64,000 nucleotides of DNA. Source: Diaporthe sp. PMI_573. Its lineage: Eukaryota > Ascomycota > Sordariomycetes > Diaporthales > Diaporthaceae. Under the pieces are notes generated by a model that saw only the letters and a program-made list of their open reading frames with translations, did no database searches and was not told the DNA's origin. Made by a program: the position numbers and the translations under genes. The stretch is from positions 1,488,001 through 1,552,000 of the forward strand of contig JAJTUP010000005.1 of the NCBI GenBank assembly GCA_021399435.1. The letters run 5' to 3'. Positions 57,395 through 64,000 of this stretch are shown in pieces (position 1 is the first letter of the stretch; every line of letters begins with the position of its first letter).

Positions 57395-60317
57395 TGTCGC
57401 CGAAACAGACCGTTATTGTCATTGTTACCGGCCAATTGACCGACCATGGCAGCACCAAACGCCAGGGTATGGCCTGATGACATTTGAAGACCCCCGTGAA
57501 GGGTGTGAACTCGGGGAGGCTTATCGTCAAGCAAGTGGCAGCGGGCCGGCCAAAGTAGTACCGAAAAGGTGAGTTTCTCGGGTGAAGCCGGCCCCGCCCG
57601 GGCGGCTCAGCCCAATGATCAATCACGGGGGAGTCTCGAGATCTCGGCGGGATTATCCCGCAACGCATTTTAGCCAGAGCCGCTACGAAGACACAATCAC
57701 TGTGTTTTGTCAGGGGTTGAGCCGCGGTGTGCGCTTCTCCTGGACGACGGCTTTGGGAATGGAGCCAGCTCGGTCCGTTTCCCAAGCGGTGGGTGTGGGT
57801 CTGCGGACTTGAAGTGGACATTCTGGGGCATCTGGGGTGACCCACAGCCCCGAACACTCCCCGTATCAGGCGCTGACACGGCACGATGGAAGGGCCGTTT
57901 GCTGCAGCCTGCAGGAGACTCCATGGGGCGAGAGATAAGGGGGCGCACTGGACAGTCACGGGCCGTTCTTCCTAATAGAAGCCATCGTGAGAGGGTAGTC
58001 CTGCGCACCGTCAGGTGTCTTTCATGAGTCGCTCAGAATTGGTCCGCTGGTCCGCTAGTAACAGCGGCTAGGACGTCCGGTGGGCTTCTTCTTGAGCGAG
58101 AGAACTAGACGATAGCGCGCGTTTCCGCTTGCACTCAGTAGAGATGATCTGCCAGGTCTAGCCACATGCACACGGAGACGACTGCCATTGAGCCGTTGCT
58201 GAGCCGCCTATTTGCCTCGTTCACGTAGGTCGATGCTCGATCGATCGAGAACGTTGCTGGGTGATGGCGAAATGATGTGCAGTCTCCGTAGCAAAGTACC
58301 CGCAAAAAAGAAGAGGCCGCCCGGCGGCCGGGCGGAACTGACAGATCGAGCTATTCCAGCCATCCAGCCAGCCAGCCAGCGTCGGGAACTTTGTTCGAGA
58401 ACGTGGAAAAGCTAGGAGCAAAAAAGATTGGAGTACGTGCGTATAGCAAAACGCACAGCACTGGTGAGTGACTGCCTGGCTGTGCCTCCTCCCATCCACT
58501 CAGAGCCGCTGCATAGCACGTTGTGCCCCTATACGGTAGCTGAGGTGAAGGCTCGACCAACGGGGTAATCCGAAAATAGTGAAAAGGCGGTAGGTGAGGT
58601 TCTTGTTCCGTAATCAGCCAATCACGGTGTGCTTGCCAGCGGGCATAGCGGCGGTCCAGACTTTGCGATCTTCAGGTCCAGTGGGCCTCACGGAGGAGGG
58701 CCGCTTACAATGGGCCGGCCGGGATTCTGCTTCGTATGAGCTGCAATGTAGTTCCATTTTGGGTGGCGATTCAGGATGAGACGCCTGGAATCTATGGACG
58801 TATGTGTCAACCTGGAGGTCATGACTCCCGATCTCAAAGACTGCATGCAAACGGTGAATATACAGAGGTTGCCAGCGCCCTTGAGAAAATCTTTGTGTGC
58901 AGTGAAAATGTCGCGGTTCGGAAGTCTTGAAACTTTGAGAGGGGCCCGGGCCCGGGCCATGCGGCCAACATCATACCAGGGACCCGGTGAGCTAGCCGTG
59001 CAAATAATGAATCAGATAGTGGATGGTATCCTGTGGCCAAACTGTGGACCGAAAGCATTCAGGGGGTGAAACACATAGCAACAGCAGGCTTGTAAGCTTG
59101 ACTGCACTGCATTCCTGGGTCGGGCGGGAAGAGGGCCAGTCAGGGTCTCGAAACCAGCGGATCCGGGCCCGAGTAGCCAAATATGCATGCTGACGATGGC
59201 TTCAGTGTGTCATGGGCTCGGGCAAGGGTTGGAATGCGGTGGAGACCGGGCTAGAGAAGCACTGGGTCATGCGCGATGAGGCAATGTGAAGACTTGCGAG
59301 GCAATGCAGTAGTGAGGGCTTCGTGAGCCTAGGTTTTGGGAATGAGGCGATGACACTTGGCGGCGAGGTGTGAAGCACGCCTGCAGGGTCCCTTGGCGGC
59401 ACCCGGCAGAGATCTGCAACGGAGGACGATGTCGCAAGCGCCGTTGGATGAGGCAGCAGTGATGAAAGGGACCCATTCAGGCATAGTCATCGCGATGTTG
59501 TTTCCGGTCAGGTCAGGGGCCGCCAGAATGACGCCGACGAATGACGCCCCTGGCGGATGACGTCGTGGAGCTGTGCCCCGCCATGCACGGTCATGCCTTC
59601 CCCAAAGACGCAAGAGGGCGGACGATGCGGGATAAAGGCGGGGCCAGGCACAGGCCAGCCGACGGGCCTGGGCCCAGGAAATGGTGAGAAACGGTTCCCG
59701 ATCGGGCACGCAATTACTGATGGAATGCACAGGCAAAAGACGGAGTAACTCGCTTGCGGCCGGGTACTCTGGCAACAGGCGCATCGCCGCGCTCTCGGGA
59801 TCGGGAAATGCTGCCTTTCCACACCGTGAACACGCATCACTTGCACGTCTAGCCACGTTGATCACTCTCTAGGATGACGTCACTCTTCCTCGTTCCGTCC
59901 TGGATATCTGCTGGCTGCAACGTGCGAACCCAGAACACAACCCGTTGACAGGGGCGAGACCAAAACGGCAACACTTCTCAACTGCACTGCTTCGGCTGCA
60001 CTGACCGTGGATAGTCCCGCCTGTGACACCAACTCTGTCTGCCACGTTACGACGGGACGGGAAATGATCAGAGGCTGTCCAACCCAAACGCGTGGTTCGC
60101 CCCACCCAGCCCCAGCACATGGCAGCATTTAGGTCAGATCTGGGGTTCTGGGTGAGTCCGAGATGCCCAGCTTGGGGGACAAAAGCGTCGCGGTGGTTGG
60201 GTTTGTGTTCGAGATAGAGTGGCCGGAGCAGTTGAGCGGGATGGCAGTCGGGGGATTCCATGCTCATTGCCGATCTCTTGATGGAGGGACGGCTACAGCC
60301 TGCAGCTCAGTTGCACA

Positions 60318-60320
<3 letters not shown>

Positions 60321-60368
<48 letters not shown>
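60321..60368. repeat. Microsatellite (CCAG)12
   Basis: Twelve perfect tandem copies of CCAG (48 nt), about 1.6 kb upstream of the mannitol-1-phosphate dehydrogenase start codon. Confidence 0.97.
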
Positions 60369-61973
60369 GTGGCCGGCCTTGGCCGTTTGGCCCTCGAAGT
60401 CTAATAAAAGTGATAGGCCAGCAACGACATCAAAGCGTCGGCATGGACAGCGCGGGGCGGTGAGACGAGGTGACGAGGTCGGGGCTCTTTTTATGTGATC
60501 TGAGATGGTAGGGCTTATCTGTCCCGCTGAGGGAATTGCCGTCGCCAAAGGGCGGCAGGTCAGCAGAGAACCCACCACCCGTTCGCTGCCAGGCCCGAAG
60601 CCCCCAGCCTTAAAAGGGCCCACTCAATGTCAGCCCAGAGATCACAGCATTCCAGCAGAGAGGTTTTTGACTGAATATCGCCTGTCTAAGATGGGTACTG
60701 GTGTGAACCTCGGGCAGGTTCAAGAGTAGCTCTGCATGACTCTGCGCTCGTTCACCTGAGCAATTAGGGGAGAGACGGCGAGAAATAAGCCGGTCGATTG
60801 GGCTGCTGCGCTGTGCGTGTGGCTTGCGGCACTCCCTTCCTGCAGCCGGCTTATACGAGAGGAGGGGGTTGCAGCACATAGAGACACCCAACCATCCAGC
60901 CAGCCCGTCACATCCAGCGGCTGGGGTATATGCTGTGATTATTACTCTGTACTACGTCGAAAGTTCTCACCGTGTCTTCTTACCGTGTCTTCCGCTGCCG
61001 TGGGCACAACATACCATGTACTTCGTATGCAGGCTGCTGCTTCTGTAGGATGCACAGAAACAAAACAAATGTCTCAGCCGTCAGGCCGCCTGGTCAGCCC
61101 ACCCGCTCGCCCTCACAACAGGCACAACAAGCTGCGCCCCTGGCCAATGACAATGACGATGCAATCGAAAGACCGTCCAGCCCGTCCCATCCCGGGCCTG
61201 CGGGCAACCATGCCATGCACTAAAATCTCTCATTTGGAAGAACCCAATCAGGCCTTGGCCAGGACATGGTGATGGTGGCTCAGATTGCAGGCCGTTTTGC
61301 AAGCTCGGCCTTGGCCAGACCAACACCGGTCCGTTTCAGCCAGCGTCTGTTGGCCCGTTGCGAGACCCACAGAACTGGGAGGTCTGCTTCTAACACATTC
61401 CACTGTTGGGCGGTGCAGCATCCGTTTGCGAGAAACCTGCTGAGAAAGGCCCCACTCCCCCATCAAACCAGAGGCTCGCCCGGAGACTGGTAGCGCTGGA
61501 CCGACAGCGTTGGATGGACAGTGGCCCCCCCTGGTCACGCACTTGGGCCCCGCTTGCCTTTCCCAGAGAGGGCTTCCCTGTGCCCCTCCCCCAGCGAGCC
61601 GACCACAGCGACGTCAGGGACGAGGGACTCCATGTGAGGCAACTGCTACTCACGAACCACAGACCCCTCCTTCGCTTTCCCTTCGCCTTCGGACACTTCT
61701 GTTGTCATACATAAATGCATTCTCCCTCCCTTCCTCAACCGCATTCCCTTTTCTGCCTCACTTCATCAAATCCAACCATCACCACCACCAACTCCATCTA
61801 AACACTCAAGACTCACAACACGACGAACAACTCCGTCGTCGCAGTCCTCAACACTCTCATCTTGAATTAGTCCTCCACGCAGGGCTGCCTCTCCATCTAC
61901 CACCCACCCCAACTTTCACACCCTCATCACATAGAAAACCCCGCTCGGTCAGCTCCCTCACAATACTCTCACA

Positions 61974-63170
61974 ATGGCGAGCTCTGCACCATCCAAGTCT
62001 CTCAAGGCCGTTCACTTTGGTGCTGGCAACATCGGCCGTGGCTTCGTCGCCTGCTTCCTGCACAACAGCGGATATGAGGTCGTCTTCGCCGATGTCGTGC
62101 CCGATGTCGTTGACAAGCTGAACTCCACCAAGGAGTACAAGGTCATCGAGGTCGGCAACGAGGGCACAACGGAAAACGTCATCACAAACTACCGTGCGAT
62201 CAACTCGAGGACTCACCCTGACGACCTGGTCAACGAGATTGCAACTGCTGACGTTGTCACCTGCTCTGTTGGCCCCACCATCCTCAAGTTCATCGCACCC
62301 GTCATCGCTCAGGGAATTGACAAGCGCGAAGAGAGCCTCAAGCCGCTCGCTGTCATTGCCTGCGAGAACATGATCAACGCCACCACTGCCCTGGCTGATC
62401 ACATCAAGGATCCCAAGAACACCCCGGCCGAGCGCCTCGACACCCACCACAAGCGCGCCCGCTACGCCAACTCTGCTATCGACAGAATTGTCCCTGCGCA
62501 AGAAGCCGATGCTGGCCTCAACGTCAAGCTCGAGAAGTTTTACGAGTGGGTCGTGGAGCAGCTGCCCTTCGAGGGCGAGCACCCCCCTATCGACGGCATC
62601 AACTGGGTCGAGCACCTTGAGCCCTTCATCGAGCGTAAGCTCTACACCGTCAACACCGGCCACGCCACCGCTGCCTACCACGGATACAACCGCAAGAAGC
62701 GCACCGTCTACGACGCGCTGCAAGACAAGGAGATCCTGGCCGAGGTCAAGAAGGCCCTGGCCAACACGTCCGACCTGATCGTCTCCAAGCACGAGACCTC
62801 CGAGGAGGAGCAGGCTGCATACGTGAAGAAGATCATCTCCCGTATCGGAAACCCCCATCTCGAGGATGCTGTCGAGCGTGTCGGCCGTGCTCCCCTCCGC
62901 AAGCTTGGTCGGAAGGAGCGTTTCATCGGGCCAGCTGCCGCGCTTGCGGAGCAGGGCAAGGACTGCAGCGGCCTTCTCGATGCCGCTGAGATGACTCTTC
63001 GCTTCCAGAACGTCGAGGGTGACGAGGAGTCTGCGGAACTCGCCCAGAAAATGGCCTCCCTCGATGCTGACACCATTGTTGCCGAGGTTTGCGGCCTGCA
63101 GAAGTCGGAGAAGCTGTACCCCATGATGGTAGACATTGTCAAGAAGGTGCAGGCCGATGCCGAGGACTAG
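61974..63170 (+). CDS. mpdA: Mannitol-1-phosphate 5-dehydrogenase
   Basis: NAD-dependent interconversion of fructose-6-phosphate and mannitol-1-phosphate in the cytosol, the main route to mannitol in ascomycetes. Single exon, 398 aa, close to the family's usual length (about 390). The Rossmann fold starts at residue 11 with [11 protein letters not shown] (G-x-G-x-x-G). [14 protein letters not shown] follows as the second strand and helix. The catalytic region has [16 protein letters not shown] with the expected N-x-x-H arrangement; [10 protein letters not shown] is typical of this polyol dehydrogenase group. Later blocks are [20 protein letters not shown] and the C-terminal helices. A strongly pyrimidine-rich leader and TCACAATGG start context suggest high expression. 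No oddities. Confidence 0.97.
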   Translation: MASSAPSKSLKAVHFGAGNIGRGFVACFLHNSGYEVVFADVVPDVVDKLNSTKEYKVIEVGNEGTTENVITNYRAINSRTHPDDLVNEIATADVVTCSVGPTILKFIAPVIAQGIDKREESLKPLAVIACENMINATTALADHIKDPKNTPAERLDTHHKRARYANSAIDRIVPAQEADAGLNVKLEKFYEWVVEQLPFEGEHPPIDGINWVEHLEPFIERKLYTVNTGHATAAYHGYNRKKRTVYDALQDKEILAEVKKALANTSDLIVSKHETSEEEQAAYVKKIISRIGNPHLEDAVERVGRAPLRKLGRKERFIGPAAALAEQGKDCSGLLDAAEMTLRFQNVEGDEESAELAQKMASLDADTIVAEVCGLQKSEKLYPMMVDIVKKVQADAED

Positions 63171-64000
63171 ATGCCCCGATGACTGTTCAGATGTTTACAC
63201 CCATGTGTTCAGATTCATGACGAGACGAGATTTGGCGTTTCAAAATGGTTTTAGGGATTATCGTACGGTGTTCAGGGAAGCGGGATAACGGATATGCATA
63301 CCCCTTTGATGGCTGGCTTCACTTTTTTGTGTTTGGTATTTAGCATCACCCCAGAGATGGTGAGAGGACTTGCCGTCCGACATGAGACAGAGCAACCAAA
63401 ATAAACAAGACGATCGAACCCAGACCTTGTGCAGTGGATTGTTATGTGAATCTGTGTAGTATGTTAAGCCGCGATTCAGAAGACAGCGAGCCTATGTGTG
63501 CGGTGGTGATGGCTTCAACCCTCGAAACGCCCCTCCATGTCCGACGACGGCGCAATTGCGTTCGTTCTGAAGAGAACCGTTTTCGAGGCTTGGACTACAG
63601 AGTGGAGTTGTCACTGATAGCTCAAACATAGGAGAGCTGGCAATCTTCATCGGTAGCGATGGTGGAAAGGTGGTTTTGCCATTTAAAATTTGAGAACTGC
63701 AAAGCCGACAGTGTTGTTCACCTGTATTAAATGCGCTCCAACCTGAATTTCGTAGTGGCGAACAACCAATACCCGGGTAGATGAGGGTGTGTGTCTATAG
63801 CGTGTTCTGAACGCACCCCCAAGTTGCTGCCTCAGGCCAGAACCGTCCACCCCCAAGGCTGAGCTCCCCCAAAGACCACATCTCAATTGGCAGTGGACCT
63901 AGCGAGAGCTCCCTGAGACGTGGCAGCAGCTTGCCATCCACACACAGGGACACTTACCCACACCACATCCGCCCGACCAACTCCTACCGGCCCTTGCTAT
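63171..64000. other. Intergenic to window end
   Basis: 3' UTR of the mannitol-1-phosphate dehydrogenase gene followed by sequence with short frames only. Nothing else recognised up to the edge. Confidence 0.45.

Larger units (their letters stand above)
56983..61973. other. Gene-free stretch of 5 kb
   Basis: No open frame with a recognisable domain on either strand, although GC content keeps several long frames open (for example 57384-57959 and 59329-59865, both minus). It contains an exact TACCTAGGTA palindrome at 57385-57394, a (CCAG)12 microsatellite and smaller CCAG clusters near 58350-58381 and 60890-60921. The last 300 bp are C/T/A-rich and are probably the 5' UTR of the mannitol-1-phosphate dehydrogenase gene. 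Confidence 0.45.

Noticed and set aside
57384..57959. 191-codon minus-strand frame
   Set aside because: Same reasons: random composition, no recognisable motif, other strand equally open.
59329..59865. 178-codon minus-strand frame in the 5 kb gene desert
   Set aside because: No domain pattern, no splice partners, overlapping open frames on the other strand; open because of high GC content.
60321..60368. Regular repeat considered as a CRISPR-like array
   Set aside because: It is a simple tetranucleotide microsatellite without spacers, in a fungal genome.
61857..62858. 333-codon open frame on the minus strand
   Set aside because: It is the antisense shadow of the mannitol-1-phosphate dehydrogenase gene and has only repetitive Val/Leu/Asp composition typical of antisense of a coding frame.

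Overview
The window is nuclear DNA of a filamentous ascomycete (Pezizomycotina, most likely Sordariomycetes; the class is an inference). Reasons: nearly every gene is split by introns of about 50-150 nt with GT(R)AGT-like donors, CTRAY branch points and YAG acceptors. The gene content is also typical: two Zn2Cys6 regulators, an ascomycete-type multicopper oxidase, a fungalysin (M36), a GH72 glucanosyltransferase, a Git3/cAMP-type GPCR and mannitol-1-phosphate 5-dehydrogenase. There are no bacterial-style operons.

Layout: 0-10.4 kb holds a kinesin (minus, cut by the window edge), a 7TM receptor (plus), a 3.5 kb gene-free stretch and an acidic low-complexity protein (plus). 11.4-29.2 kb holds a 12-exon laccase-like oxidase (minus), a tRNA-Gly(GCC), a carotenoid-cleavage/lignostilbene-type oxygenase (minus), a Zn2Cys6 regulator (minus) divergent from a full-size ABC multidrug transporter (plus), and a GNAT-like protein (minus). 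29.9-32.1 kb is a secreted M36 metalloprotease. 35-41 kb has a single-pass membrane protein, a decayed asparaginase-II-like gene, a GH72 gene with a one-base frameshift, and an alpha/beta hydrolase. 41-53 kb has a long gene-free leader before a 602-aa N/Q- and GW-rich protein, a second Zn2Cys6 regulator, an 84-aa protein, and a ubiquitin-like protein broken by one base. 53.5-57 kb has a DUR3-type urea/sodium symporter and a GST-like protein. A 5 kb gene-free stretch with a (CCAG)12 microsatellite precedes mannitol-1-phosphate 5-dehydrogenase at 62-63.2 kb.

How the genes may work together: laccase, carotenoid/stilbene-type oxygenase, Zn2Cys6 regulator and MDR transporter lie side by side, with regulator and transporter sharing a promoter. 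This fits a small module for oxidising and exporting aromatic compounds (plant phenolics or stilbenes), but that is inference from neighbourhood. Intron-exon models were built by hand from splice signals, conserved motifs and frame closure. Each multi-exon model closes in frame except the three genes noted as broken.
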